Assembly (NCBI GenBank): GCA_015179125.1
Contig: WHVA01000020.1
Coordinates: 248,001-312,000, forward strand
Reading direction: 5' to 3'
Source: Gautieria morchelliformis
Taxonomy: Eukaryota; Basidiomycota; Agaricomycetes; Gomphales; Gomphaceae
Length of the DNA stretch: 64,000 bases
Shown here piece after piece: positions 53,290 through 64,000 of this stretch. Position 1 is the first letter of the stretch, and each line of letters starts with the position of its first letter. Both the position numbers and the translations under genes were made by a program. Under the pieces are notes generated by a model that was not told where the DNA came from, searched no databases, and was given only the letters and a program-made list of their open reading frames with translations.

Positions 53290-55125
53290 CACCTCCCCTC
53301 CTGCACGTAATGGGCCAGCACAACGCCCAGCCTGGATCTCTCCTCTTCTAAGCAAAAATGAGAAGTGTTGAAAGCTCCTCTGGGAGGGCGAAGGTGGGAT
53401 GGAGATGCATGTTGGGCCCATCTCACCACGAGAGACAGGGTCCGCCCTGTTCTCCACCGAGGGCACATATTTGAGATCGAGAGAAATTTTGACTGGTTCA
53501 AGAAGTAGCGAGATGTGGTGGACAGTGCTGTTGCATTGGGGGTTCCGTGAGCGTCCCCTGCCCAGTGCGAAGATGACACCGGTGTTGTCACTATTGACTC
53601 TGACATTGGAGTCAGAGAAGCCTTGGGATCGGATCCACAGATCTGCGACCTTGACGGCTATCATCTCTGCCCAGCCAATGTCTTGCCCTTCACAGTTCCA
53701 GCCTGTGCTCAGACACCAAGCAGCCCACTTGCCTCCAACAGTGAGGCCTACCCCCCAAGACGTCGAGGCATCGACCCAGATCTCTTGGTCCACGACAGTG
53801 TGGGGGAGAAATGAGCGGGAAAGGTCATGGTGGCGGAGATATCTGTCCACCATTCGAGGTCCGATCAGACTCATCTTTCTATGTATCGCCATGCGTAGTG
53901 GTTGGAGAGAAATTTTGGGATGGAGTCAGCAAGAGCTGGGAGGAAGGAGCGGCCCAGGGTATGGACGAAGGTGACGTGCTGTAGGGTGCCTAAGAGCTTC
54001 ATTGTGGGCAGCAGCTGTGCCCTGGTGCCCACTGTGTAGCTGAGGGTGCGCACAAGATTTGAGGTGCTTGTGCTTAGGGATCACAACCATGCGGCCAGTG
54101 AAATCCCACAGGAAGCCGACATATTTGGCCATGAAGGAGAAGTCATGACCCTTTACGCTCACTGGGTGCCATGGCACGCCCAAGGGAGCAGTGGCGTTCG
54201 TGATCGTGTCAAGGTTCAAGATGTAGTCAAATGACACCATCGCTGGTGTGTGTGAGGGGGAATAGGGAAATCTGGGTGCGCGGCTGCATCAGCAGGTTCA
54301 CGGATGAATAGCAAATCGTCCACCCAACGGAAGACAACTTTGAAGCGGTAGCCGGCCAAGATGTTGACTATGGCATATGCAATGTTGCGTTGGATCCTGC
54401 CAGCTGTGGCTAGCCCGAACGGTAATATGTTGTCTACGTAGATGTGATCATGCCATGACATGGCGATGTAGCTCTTGTGCACTGGCAGCACAGGGCACGT
54501 GCGGTACACTTTTTGCAGGTCTAGGCATGCCGCCTGGGTACCGGGTGGAGCTGTGGCAAGCTGTGTGTGATGCATGCGTCAGCATGATGTGTGACGGAAG
54601 AAAGGATGATAGAGTAGGAGATGCATGGCTGCGTGTTCTAGCATGGTCATGCATGCACATGTGCACGATGCTGCTAGGATGGATGTGTGTGACACCATTG
54701 AGAGGGTGTGTGTGTGTCGTCATCAGGAGGCGTGTGGTGCCCTGCATGTGGCCTGAACACTGTTGCCGGTGAAGCATGTGTGGGACCGCATGTGGTGTGC
54801 ACAGTGAACAGATGGGAGGATGTTGAGTGGTACTCACATACTGTGCCACTAACCATGCCGAACCCCAACGGGTCGGAAAGTTGTCAGAGTCTAACATGTT
54901 GTTGACCGACACGCCATGTGCATCTCTCTTCAAAGTGTTCCTTATGAGGCGCCACTGGGCCGATCCTGGTTCTTTCTCTACAAGGCCCAGTGGTGACGTG
55001 CGGAAGTGTCCGCCGAAGATCATGTGTGCTTCTTCGATGATGAACAGGCCTGCCATGCGGCCAGCAGCGATCTCCTCTTGTAAATGCTCATCAATTATTT
55101 CCGGGTGGTCTAGGGCTGTCTTCAT
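53290..55125 (-). pseudogene. Ngaro reverse transcriptase and RNase H
   Basis: From 55125: TSPLGLVEKEPGSAQWRLIR and DNFPTRWGSAWLVAQY (fingers/palm). Then a 277-bp intron with GTGAGT at 54837 and ACAG at 54561, followed by LATAPPGTQAACLDLQKVYR, DNILPFGLATAG and the catalytic FRWVDDLLF. A frame break near 54240 leads to FMAKYVGFLWDFTGRMV. Another near 54060 leads to MKLLGTLQHVTFVHTLGRSF. RNase H follows: IWVDASTSWGVGLTVGGKWA, NSDNTGVIFALGRGRSRNP and KYVPSVENRADPVSRG. Splicing inside reverse transcriptase is known for DIRS-type elements. Confidence 0.82.
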
Positions 55126-55255
55126 ATTGGGGGGATAAAGGTCTCGGTGAGAGGTGGTGGGATGCTGATCGGGGAGCCTTGTGTGATGTCGAGTACAACG
55201 TTAGGATAGAGGTTGGAAAGATTAAATTGCTCAAGAATTTGGCTGAATGCGGATG

Positions 55256-56150
55256 CTATGTACAGTGTTTGATCTTGAAATGCTCAGATTCTAGGGCACT
55301 TGACTGCTCCATGTGATCCTGTGAGGCACAGGGTGCAGCAGTGAGGGGGGTGGCCCTCGGTAGTGGCCATGCACGCTCCTGTAAGGTTGAATTTGAAACA
55401 CACAGCGGCGGAGTCTGTGTTGTAGAGTAGCTTTTTGTCTCTGGCTGAAACATTAGTCTTACGCTCAGCATGGCCATGGAGGGTTGCGGAAGTGCATTGG
55501 ATGGAGATGTGGGAGTTGCTGAGGCCACACTTGAGACAGAGCTTAGGCCTCGTGTCCTGTTCTGCCTTGGTACGAAAGGGCACCTAGGTATGTCCACTGC
55601 TGTGGCATGAACTGCCCACATCACTCGGGCCTGGGATGTTATATGGCTGGTATTGGTATGGGTTCCTACTGGGTGGCCCACGCACTTGGACTGCCAGTTC
55701 TGTGCAGACCGACAACTTTATCATGTCTGCTATCCTCTCTTCGTTCACCTCCCTATCCGCAAGCATCCAGGCGTTGGAGTATTCAGCGCTGTGCGTGTCC
55801 GGCGAGAAAGGTTTGTCGAACAGCTGTTGTCGCATTTTGATGTCCATATACAGGAACGTCTTAATCGTGGTCTTCATGTGTGGGTCTGTGCTGCAATGGT
55901 TGAAATGTTCGGCCCAAGCGAGTGGGAGCTTGGATCCGGGCACCATGCACAGTTCGAGACACCTAATGAAGTTGTGGTAAGCTTCACTGAATAATGTGAA
56001 ATCTAGCGACAGGTTGATCAGGCGGATGGATTTGGTCATCAGCTTCATCATCTTCAGGTCTAGTTCAAGTCTAATGTGATCCATGCTCTCGCTCAGGAAG
56101 AATGAGAGTGGGATGTATGCGCACACCTTGACCATTGTGATGAGTTGCAT
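55256..56150 (-). pseudogene. Ngaro gag-like gene
   Basis: Minus frame 56150-55584 has a helical domain (SFFLSESMDHIRLELDLKM, KLMTKSIRLINLSLDFTLF, RQQLFDKPFSPDTHSAEYSN, ADREVNEERIADMIKLSVC). A frame change leads into 55583-55284 with Cys/His clusters CLKCGLSNSHISIQC and CCTLCLTGSHGAVKC. Position upstream of reverse transcriptase and the knuckle-like ends fit a DIRS/Ngaro gag. Confidence 0.7.
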
Positions 56151-57477
56151 TGGGATTGAGTGGTTGTTTGGCTGTTGAGTGTTGGTGGCTCACAGAAGGC
56201 ATACGTGGGAGCGGAGTTTGTGTGGGTTGCTGTTGCTGTGGTCGGTTGGGTGGGGACGGTGGGCTGCATGGTCGGTTGGGATTGGTTGGTCATGATGGGG
56301 GGGGGATGATCGACTGGTTGGGTGTGGTGTTGGGTGGAACCTGAGTGGTCTGGTGCTGTGGGTACAATGCGGCAAGGTCTGTGAAGATTAAGAGTGTTTG
56401 AATTTTGTATTGGAATGTAATAAATTCAAACTTCAATGCGAAGTCGAATTGAGTGCGCGGTCATTCCGATGTGAGTGGATCGCACAGAGTGTACGAGTAG
56501 TGAGACGTGTATAACGCTGAAGGGTGGGCTTCGAAATGAGTAGCTATGTGTGGGAACAATGAGTTCAATTGACTGACGAGTTCGATGTACAGCGCAGCTT
56601 TTAGCTATCGTATGTGGTGTGCTAAGATATAATGGGAATGAGGGTGGTGGTAAGCGTGTGTGTGCAGCTCAGGGGTCAGTGCTCCGGGAACTGCGGTGGG
56701 TACATGCTACGTCGATTGGAAGGAATGTGTTTCTAACTAGGGGTATCAGATATGTGTTGATAGGGAGTGTGGAACATTTTGTAACTACGATATCAGAATT
56801 ATGATGAGTCTGTTCGAAGGAAGGTGTGAAATGTGGGGGGGTTAAAAGGGAGTCTCGTGTGTGATGTACTTGATCATCGAATTGTTCCGTGGATTGGCGT
56901 GTCTCAGGCTCGGGGTTAGGGGTGGATCCGCTGATGGCTGGGTCAGTTGTGCGCTCGTGGGTCAGCAGGTCACGGTGGTGTGGTGTGTGGATGTGTGTGT
57001 GTTCGAGGGGGCAGGCTGATTATCAGTGGCACACGCGGATTGTAGCATAGGGAGGTTTGGATAGGAGAAATGTGAATAGATGTATTGGAATTGGAATTGT
57101 GACAATGTCAGCCTCCATCAGTATCTCTTTGTCGTCTGAAACCCCAGGCTCATTGCCTGCCCAATGTCCAGCTCAGATGTTGTTCCTCGCTGATATAAGA
57201 CCATTGAGCTGGTCTATTACCTGGCTCGAGGTTCTGTTGGGCCGTGTTGTGGTGCGTGGCCGGCCTTCTGTGAGGTGTCCTCTGGGACAACGCTGAAGCC
57301 AAAGGGTCAGGGACAGAATTCAGCGGGGCCATGTTCCTGGGAGTGGGGTTAGAGGGAGTGTCAGAGATAGGGTGCCTTACTGTGGCTGATGACGTTGACA
57401 ACATTGGTGGTGTCACCTGCAGGTCCAGGTGCCCAGAGGATCCACTTGGATTTTATCCAAGACAGCGGGGCCATTTC
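56151..57477 (-). other. Ngaro 5' region, Pro/Thr-rich
   Basis: Between A1 and gag. Minus frames (for example 57416-57150) are Pro/Ser/Thr-rich and may be gag N-terminus or untranslated leader. G/T-rich on the plus strand. No conserved domain seen. Confidence 0.4.
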
Positions 57478-57646
57478 AAAGAGAGTTTTGCCTGCAACTA
57501 CGCTAGATAGATGGAGGCGAAGGAAAAGGAATGCTCCAATGAAGTGTCTTTCTGCTATTTATAGCGAGGGCTTTCTTAAGCTTTCTTAATCAGCCTGGTT
57601 GAAGCACTCAGTTTTGCTGTGCTCTACATCGCTGCAACACTCCAGC
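57478..57646 (-). repeat. Ngaro A1 repeat
   Basis: 169 bp; direct repeat of A2 at 51037-51205. It forms the 5' end of the element; the outer end is AGCT, followed by the interrupted LTR sequence. Confidence 0.92.
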
Positions 57647-57788
57647 TACAACCTTATCACTGCGCTGGCAGTGATTACATAATCAAAAGATGGAAACTCA
57701 TAGACATAGAAGATTGTGGAACACCCAGAGACATGGATGAAACAACATAAACAAACATGGACACATGCTGACCTCACGAACCCTGACA
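57647..57788 (-). repeat. right remnant of a gypsy-B-like LTR
   Basis: ACAACCTTATCACTGCGCTGGCA..TTACATAATC parallels ACAGTCTTATAGCGCTGGCA..TTACATAATAG of the solo LTR at 58330-58365, and it ends CGAACCCTGACA like that LTR. With 50591-50726 it makes one diverged LTR split by the Ngaro element. Confidence 0.65.
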
Positions 57789-58140
57789 GTCCGTGTCTGC
57801 AGCATCAGCTAGGGCCATGTGGATCATCCGCATTATACCATTGTATGGCTCCTGTGAGCCATTGATCTGATTAGGTATCTCCTGACCCTCTGTCAGGGTC
57901 ATCAACCTCTCACACAGCTGTGATGCTGCACGGGGTGGGCCAACTACTGCCCTGGCAGGGCCCAGGCCTGGTTCGGGCTTGGGACTGGGTGTGTCTGGCA
58001 TGCAGGCATCTGGTGGAGGCCTGTGACAGGTGTCCCCCGTTAGTCCTGCATTGTGGATGCACAACCTACTATTGTAGGCCACCCAAGCCATTTGCACCTC
58101 CTGAATGGCGTGCTCCAGGTGCTCCTCTCCGTGTGGCCTT
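57789..58140 (-). other. unclassified coding-like fragment
   Basis: The minus frame reads HGEEHLEHAIQEVQMAWVAYN, PPPDACMPDTPSPKPEPG and SQEPYNGIMRMIHMALADAA. It continues beyond the solo LTR at 58543-58600 (CKEHRGCICPR). No family recognised. It may be internal sequence of the split LTR element or of another retroelement. Confidence 0.35.
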
Positions 58141-58537
58141 TGTGAGGGCAACACTAATGACGAAGCCACAACCTAAAGATACTCAAGGAGAGAGGGGCCG
58201 ATGCGGACAATAACCAACTGTGTAGTGGGTATCCTCAGTTTATAAATCTACCAACGATAGATACATAGGGACTTGCCTGTATAGTGGGTATCCTCAGAGA
58301 TCAAGCTGAGGAAACGCCACCACACTGGCTACAGTCTTATAGCGCTGGCAAGGTTTACATAATAGGGGAGATGGAAACTTGTAGAAGGTTGTGGAAACTC
58401 GTGGAAGATGATAGAAATTCGTAGAAGGCTACAGAAGGTGACGGAAACTGATGGATGGTTATGGAAACTGACGGAAGGTGACGGAAACTCATGGAAGGAA
58501 ATAGAAACTTGTGGAAAGAAACACGTGAACCCTGACA
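58141..58537 (-). mobile_element. solo LTR of gypsy-B
   Basis: 397 bp in reverse orientation, TGTGAGGGCAACAC to GTGAACCCTGACA, flanked by GCCTT on both sides (58136-58140 and 58538-58542). It has the duplicated GTGGGTATCCTCAG block and a short run of GACGGAAG-type minisatellite. Confidence 0.92.
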
Positions 58538-58608
58538 GCCTTGGGCAAATGCATCCTCGGTGTTCTTTGCAAGTAGCTGCCACTGCCTATGGACACCATT
58601 ACACTAAC

Positions 58609-58766
58609 CTTGGGGGTCCTTAGACCTTTCTCTTCAGATTTCCCCTTGTCAGGTGAGAATCCCCTCTTGTATATTCTGTTCATTTATATATATACTTCAT
58701 ATTTCCCCTTGTCAGTCAGCTGTGTGGTAGTGTGATCTCTACAGCTAGCTAGGGTTGCCCTTGCAG
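58609..58766 (+). repeat. gypsy-A LTR 3' fragment
   Basis: GGGGGTCCTTAGAC to AGGGTTGCCCTTGCA matches the last 160 bp of the gypsy-A LTR with about 10% change. No target duplication; truncated on the left. Confidence 0.8.
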
Positions 58767-58959
58767 AATGGTGGATTGGGGATGATAAGCCCAATGGTGG
58801 GAGGAGAGAAAGGATGCAAATCCATGACATCTGAGGATAGCAAATCTGTAAGTCTTATATAAGATGGGATGCTGGGGAGTTGTGGCATAATTGCACAAAT
58901 TTCTAGGGTATGGGGAGTGTAGCAAAGGGAGATAATCGAAATGGTCATGTGATACAGCA

Positions 58960-59340
58960 TACATGAGTATATAATATATATTATAAGAGTATTAATAACA
59001 ACATATAGGAATATATAGTAGTATTTATAAGGAGAATAATAGATGTTATTAGAATATTCTGTATATGTTTAAACATCTCGGAGATATATATACATATGAG
59101 AGAGTATCTGACTACAAGGTAGAATAACAGATAGTCGGATAGATAATTCTAATAGATATGAGTAGGAGTATTAGTATGAATAGTTTTAATAATATAGTGT
59201 ATCTTAAAAGTGGGTAGAAAAAATAAGAAGAGGCGTAAAAATAAGAAGAGGCATTCTCATCGGCGGAGCCGCCGCTCGGGGAGGGACAAAAGTAAACTGA
59301 TTTATATCCCAACAATAAGATTGCCATGTATTTTCACCCT
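58960..59340. other. AT-rich patch with GC cluster, mitochondrial-like
   Basis: A strongly AT-rich tract (runs such as TATAATATATATTATAAG and GTAGTATTTATAAGGAG) carries a GC-rich hairpin-like cluster GGCGGAGCCGCCGCTCGGGG at 59262-59281 and a 19-bp direct duplication around 59220-59250. Nearby nuclear DNA is about half GC. This texture is typical of fungal mitochondrial spacers, so a nuclear copy of mitochondrial DNA is possible. No mitochondrial gene is visible. Confidence 0.4.
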
Positions 59341-60107
59341 CTTCTTTTCTATAATCTGAGAATAAAATGGGTGAATCTACATATAGTAAAAAGTTGCGAG
59401 CACCCGCCAAGGTGTGGGGGATACTGCGGCATGCTGCAGGGGCTGCTGTGGCATGCTACAGCTTCAAGAGTCAAGGAGGATATGGATGGGTTGTGGATGT
59501 ATAACTTTACATGCACATGACATATTGTTTTAGTCTAGTGGTACACGGGCTGTAGACCACCGGTAACATTTCAGACTGTAGATCATGTGATTCAATTACA
59601 AATCCAATGGCCATGGCCGGCCTCCCCGCATCAGCATATTTTTGGGACAGGTGGGGTACACCACCAGTCGGGGTTCTGCTTTGCGACAGGTTTACAATAT
59701 GCTGTGACCAAGACATTGTGATGTATTATTTGTGCAAGACTTCTGAAACCTTTCATGCACATGTCATCTATCGTGTCTCCCAAACATCAACTTTCAGGTC
59801 TCACGATGGTTACTGTGCGACTTCGACATCTGCACACATGGAGTATCTTGTCAATATCTTTAATCACGTAACGTAAAGCTCTGTATGAGGTTCTATAAGG
59901 TTGGTGTCTGATACATGATCAAAACCCTTGACTGATGCTATTCCCTGGATTGATATCTAACTCAATATCTCTTCCATGGCCGCGTGAGCTTGAAGTGAGC
60001 TTAAAGTGAGGCACTTGGCTTGCTTCCGCACAGGTCCCGCATGACCAGGTCCACTCGTCCCCCTTTAACTTCCCGCTTCTGATTCACTCCACATTCTCTT
60101 CTCCATC

Positions 60108-60269
60108 ATGGATAAACTCACCATTCCATCATCCCTCACAACTTTCAAAATACACACAAACTGGTCGTTTCTTGTCAAGGACGTGCCCAGCCCCTCGAGA
60201 TCAAAATTACCCCGATGGCCCCAGGTCCTGTGGTGGGTTATTTTCTGTGGCAGACAGCGCCATGCATAA
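60108..60269 (+). CDS. small ORF or first exon, unknown
   Basis: ATG after a pyrimidine-rich leader (60060-60107, TTCACTCCACATTCTCTTC). It opens MDKLTIPSSLTTFKIHTNWS, FLVKDVPSPSRSKLP, 53 aa in all. A GT after PRWPQ could be a donor, so this may be exon 1 of a gene whose rest I cannot see. Low support. Confidence 0.25.
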   Translation: MDKLTIPSSLTTFKIHTNWSFLVKDVPSPSRSKLPRWPQVLWWVIFCGRQRHA

Positions 60270-60533
60270 CTCTAATGTCACCTAATAAAAGACTCTAATC
60301 ATGTCCACAATTAATGTCATAGTTATATACCGAATATATAGTCAGCATCGGCCATGCTCAGATATGATTGCATACTAAATATCTTACATCTATTTTTGGT
60401 CCCCCAATATTGTTATCGGCGATGTTCAAGAGTCACGTGAGACGCATTTAAAAGGTATGCTAAACCAATCAACAAGTTGTTGCCCACCACATCATCCTCC
60501 CTCTGTCCCTCCTGGTCTTCATCGCCTAGCATC

Positions 60534-60594
60534 GTGCACTCTGAACCCACCAGTGGCAAATGTTACATTTGTCACTGGTGGGCTCAGAGTGCAC
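60534..60594. repeat. 29-bp-arm palindrome
   Basis: GTGCACTCTGAACCCACCAG (60534 onward) is mirrored by CTGGTGGGCTCAGAGTGCAC to 60594. The arms are about 29 bp with two mismatches and a 3-base centre. Confidence 0.9.
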
Positions 60595-61937
60595 GTGCAC
60601 GGTTGAACCAGTTGCGTCTTTCAATGACCTCACCGTTCTCCATCCGAGTCGAATACCTGCTATACTACTGATCTCATTCATTAGTAGTCTGCTGTTTTTG
60701 TCTCAAAGTAAGATTTTTTCTAGCCTGGCGAGTGATTCCTGCCATTATATTCACGAAATTCAAGATCTCTCAGGGAATAATCCAAGCGCCAGTCCACTAT
60801 ATTATAGAAATTTGCTTTTAACGCATGCACCGCCTTGGGGCGAGGTTGATATTGCTTTCTCCGCAATTTGCTGACCTGCTCTTAAGACGAGAATTTCCTC
60901 CTTCGTACTCGATGTCCCCTGTAGGAAGAACCCATCCCTCAGCAGAGCAGGCTAACCCAGGTTATCTCGCTCATCCACACCACCCTGGGCAATACGACCC
61001 TTCCCTTCTTTTCTCTAACGCTGCTCCTGCACACCAGCGCGGAGGAACAGAGCATGGCAGAGGGTTTGCGATCATCACAGGATGGGGAGGATTAGAAAGA
61101 GTTGGAAGGAAGGGGCGAGGCTGATATGGATTAGGTGGAGTGAGGACTTCCGGCCTGGGTATGCGGAATTAACGGGCAGCGAGTATGAAATATTTGGAAT
61201 GGGCAACATTGATATGTATACCAGGCAAGATTGATCAGATTTTTAAGACATTTGGACAGGGTTATACAGTTCTTTAACAAACACTTTTCACATATTAATG
61301 CAAGCGTCAATTTGAGTGCCACAATAGGTAATATTATGGTGGGAAGTGGCTCATGAAGAGCCGCTAGTATTGTCAATGAAAGCTGAATATTCAGGTTGCA
61401 GAAATGTTTAAGTATGGTCACCGAGATGGTCTTCGATAATATATTGTTGACGAGTTACGACATATGTCACAGAGAGTTCTGCCAAACCTCAATGAAACGT
61501 TGTAGGTTTTTTAAGCCTAAATTGATTCGCGGAGGTTTCTTTGCTGGAGCTAACCACGCGAGCTTGGTAAGCCATAGGCCCACGTATACTCACCCCTCCC
61601 CGCTCTGCATGCCCCGCTCCCCCACCCGATCGCTGATCGTATTGTTTTAGCTCGTGAGGGGGACTCGGGAGTTGGTGAGGCGGTAGGGCCGCATGCTTCA
61701 CGAGATCGATCCCGGCGGGAGGGAAAAAAACGGTCAACAGTACGTCATGCCTAGGAGAATTAGAGCTGACGTACTACCAGTAAATGCCGATACATTATGT
61801 AAAACAATAAAAATAATCTACGAATGCCGAGTGCCCCTTGAGGATAAATGCACCAAGTTTCTCCCTTTGATGGTGTACAGATACAACAAAATTCTATGTA
61901 GTATTCTGATTCAACCATCCCTTCCCTGGTGGGCATT

Positions 61938-63961
61938 TTAAGATCCACACACGCGTGCCCTGGCCCCCGGAATCTTCCAGGTAATAAAACATGCAAAAAT
62001 ACTCACGCCAACCATGACGATCACCCACAGGTATCCTCCCAGCAGGTGTTTGTCAATAGAAAGTGCAAATAGTGAGCTAACAGAATGTGGTATATGAGCA
62101 TAAAGACCAGCGAATAATCGTGATTGACTCGTTACCTCACAAAGGCAGGACTAACACTCCTAGACATGCACTGGAAAAATTGTGCTAGACCATTGGTGCT
62201 GCCAAGGGCCTCAGGAGAGGGTGACGCATTCTTAAGCAGTATCAGACTTAACCTGCATCCAAGGTCGATAAAAAGTTGAGAGAAATTATACCCCAGTGCT
62301 CACGAGAAACCCAGAGCTGCTGTACGACTCATCGCCAACGTGGCCGCGATACCCACCCAGAGCGCACATCTCACCCACTGGGCAGTGACGTTGCCTTCCG
62401 AATCTGCGCCCATACGTGCCAAGAGGTTTAGCATCGGCAAACTGACAAAAGCGAACGGGAACAGTCCCATGCAAAATCTGTACGTAACATCTAGGTCAAA
62501 TGTACGTAGAATCCAGGGCATCAGGAAGATCTGTAGAGCGGCGGCGGTGATGCCAGCAACGGCCAAGGAATATCCGATCTCGTCGGCCGGGCGAGAGAGT
62601 CCCCTGACGCAACCGGGGAAAAAGAAAAGAGCACGAAAACTACGTCGAACCCTGACCCCAAGAAGGAAAGTGCTGAACCAGACAGACATAGAACACGGAT
62701 AAGCGGGTTGCCCATCAAAGACCGTAAACTGGTCGAGGCCGTATGTGAGGATTTCCCTGATTTTCCTGAGGATTTCCAGTCTAATCTCGAGGTAGCTCGC
62801 TTGAGGGGATGAGTCTGTATCATATACAGTGAGCGACCTGCCCCATAGGATCATGTTATGCCGAGCTGACCTCTTCAAGAAAACGCAGGCCAAAGGCGGC
62901 TGCCGTGAGCGAAAGTGTGGAACAGACCAAGCACGGCAGAAAATACGGATGACGCCTGAACCACTCGTTTCCAAAGTAATCAGGCCAGTGAACAGCAGGA
63001 TGCGAAAGTGTTCCACCAATGAGCGGGCTATGAGAAGTCATTCACTGTTTAACAGCTACGAGAATCACATGTGTCGCGAAAGAGCGTTACCCAATAATGC
63101 TGCCTAGGGGCCACACTACCCCGTAGATAGGAAATATTTGAGCTTGGTTTGATTCGTCCGTTAGTTCACCGACAGTCGAGTGGATTACCCTGCCTGATAG
63201 TGAGTCATAAAACCCTGATAATGATATACGACCTACGCAATGTTCCCTGCCAATAGACCAGACATGCATCTGGCGGCCAAAGCTGCCCACAATGTTGTTG
63301 AGAGTCCAAACAAAGTAGTACAAATCGCAATCCCGAAGGTACTGGTGAAGATCACCGGGCGTCTGCCAATTCGGTCTGCCCCAGAGGTCGGTATCAAATC
63401 AAAGGGACAATAATATTGAGGTATCTTCAAGTACCTGAAAGTTTCGCCCAATGGTATATCGAGAAAAGCTGTGAGATTGCGAATAAACTATCCTGAAAGC
63501 AATGAAGAGATTCAAACAATGATCGATAGGTTTATAGGCTTTGGTACTACTTACCACCAGGCCACTATAAAAGCCAATGCGTGACGGGCGGTCTGTAACA
63601 TGCAGGTCGCGCATCATCTCATTGACATAGGGGAATAGCTGGGTGAAACTAAGCTCTCTTTCAGTGTGCAGATGCTAGGTTCACGGTTGTAGATTAGTTG
63701 GTACCTGATCGGATCCACGAGTCGCACAGCGCAGAGTGTCATGAGCTGAAGCTTAGGTATAGGTGTCGACCGTTTCCGCCTCCTGGCAGGTTCCATTTCG
63801 AGATCGGAGTCGTCGAGAGTCACGCCTGACGTCGTGTCTGGACCAAGCAAGGCACGTGAAGCAGCTTCGTTATGGGACTCGAAGTCGACATCGTCGTAGG
63901 AATAACGAGAGGTCAGCTCAATATCTTCACCCTCTCCGTGACCGGAACGAGGTATAGCCAT
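61938..63961 (-). CDS. major facilitator superfamily transporter (DHA1/ZIFL-like)
   Basis: A 12-helix proton-coupled exporter type at a membrane; substrate unknown. In-frame exons: 63961-63705, 63657-63555, 63492-63435, 63375-63237, 63189-63091, 63027-62871, an unresolved middle (about 62850-62610), a long exon ending 62304, 62252-62136 and 62076-61938. The polar N-tail (MAIPRSGHGEGEDIELTSRY) precedes TPIPKLQLMTLCAVRLVDPI. Helix 1-2 text is LFPYVNEMMRDLHV..RIGFYSGLV, then the MFS signature between helices 2 and 3, W-A-K-L-S-DRIGRRPVIF. Later come MSGLLAGNIA, GELTDESNQAQIFPIYGVVW, PLIGGTLSHP, EIGYSLAVAGITAAALQIFL and STNGLAQFFQCMSRSVSPAF, then KHLLGGYLWVIVMVGVS. The middle cytosolic loop region either has a short intron or a frameshift near 62620. 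Confidence 0.85.
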
Positions 63962-64000
63962 GTTTGTTCAAGTTAGGGGACTCCGGAGCCTGAGGTAGGA

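Larger units (their letters stand above)
50727..57646 (-). mobile_element. Ngaro-type tyrosine-recombinase retrotransposon
   Basis: On the minus strand the order is A1 (57646-57478), gag, reverse transcriptase/RNase H, tyrosine recombinase, B1 (51479-51203), A2 (51205-51037), B2 (51002-50727). A-internal-B-A-B split direct repeats are the hallmark of Ngaro/PAT elements, and no methyltransferase or integrase is present, which points to Ngaro. As expected for recombinase insertion there is no target duplication: the flanks join across a shared GCT into a gypsy-B-like LTR sequence. Reverse transcriptase and RNase H have at least two frame breaks, so this copy is probably inactive, although the recombinase is open. 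Confidence 0.9.
59341..61937. other. gene-poor stretch
   Basis: No gene with recognisable motifs. Contents noted separately: a small ORF at 60108 and a palindrome at 60534-60594. Plus frame 60825-61124 (SYSMSPVGRTHPSAEQANPG) is open but has no domain. Two short tRNA-promoter-like patches (59522-59600 and 61641-61726) do not fold as tRNAs. Confidence 0.4.

Noticed and set aside
59522..59600. tRNA-Tyr-like stretch (TAGTCTAGTGGTA and CTGTAGATC)
   Set aside because: Stems do not pair and there is no proper T-arm. At best a very old tRNA-derived SINE.
61641..61726. tRNA B-box-like GAGATCGATCCC followed by an A-run
   Set aside because: No acceptor or T-stem pairing; no second copy in the window to support a SINE.

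Overview
The window looks like nuclear DNA of an Agaricomycete-type basidiomycete. The host genes carry many short introns (about 40-80 nt). The mobile DNA is typical of that group: KDZ-type and Plavaka-type transposon pieces, a DUF6532-type gene, Ngaro-type tyrosine-recombinase retroelements, and chromodomain Ty3/gypsy and Ty1/copia elements. No rRNA, CRISPR array or convincing tRNA was found.

Layout. 1-14.8 kb is a host gene island. It holds a carnitine O-acyltransferase (+), a multi-pass membrane protein (-), a YAR1-like ankyrin protein (+), a broken phosphomannose isomerase (PMI) relic split by a KDZ-derived transposon, a Rab escort protein (-) and a truncated membrane-anchor ORF. The 3' ends of the first two genes were tandemly duplicated. 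14.8-20.7 kb is a 5'-truncated LINE tail abutting a degenerate copia element with a GGTAT target duplication. 20.7-24.4 kb has a DUF6532-type gene, a large palindrome and a 1,028-bp solo LTR. 24.4-25.7 kb and 45.0-45.9 kb are the two sides of a GC-rich array of back-to-back short palindromes that also holds pieces of a helicase-like gene.

That array is split by a 19.3-kb nest of three retrotransposons. The outer gypsy-A copy lies on the minus strand (25740-45039, TSD GGCCT). A plus-strand gypsy-A copy sits in its 3' LTR (26180-32406, TSD GGTGT). A gypsy-B copy sits in its RNase H region (34313-40920, TSD ATTGC). 46.2-50.0 kb carries an inverted second DUF6532 copy, the front of a Plavaka-like transposase and a LINE ORF1. 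50727-57646 is an Ngaro-type element with the diagnostic A1-internal-B1-A2-B2 split direct repeats. 57.6-61.9 kb holds LTR relics and gene-poor DNA with an AT-rich, mitochondrial-looking patch. 61.9-64.0 kb is a major facilitator transporter (-).

The host genes do not form one pathway: acyl-carnitine shuttling, ribosome assembly, Rab prenylation and transport are each represented once. The two main themes are layered transposon insertion whose order can be read from target duplications and empty sites, and an apparent excess of GC-AG introns in host and element genes. All calls come from reading the sequence by eye; no database search was run.
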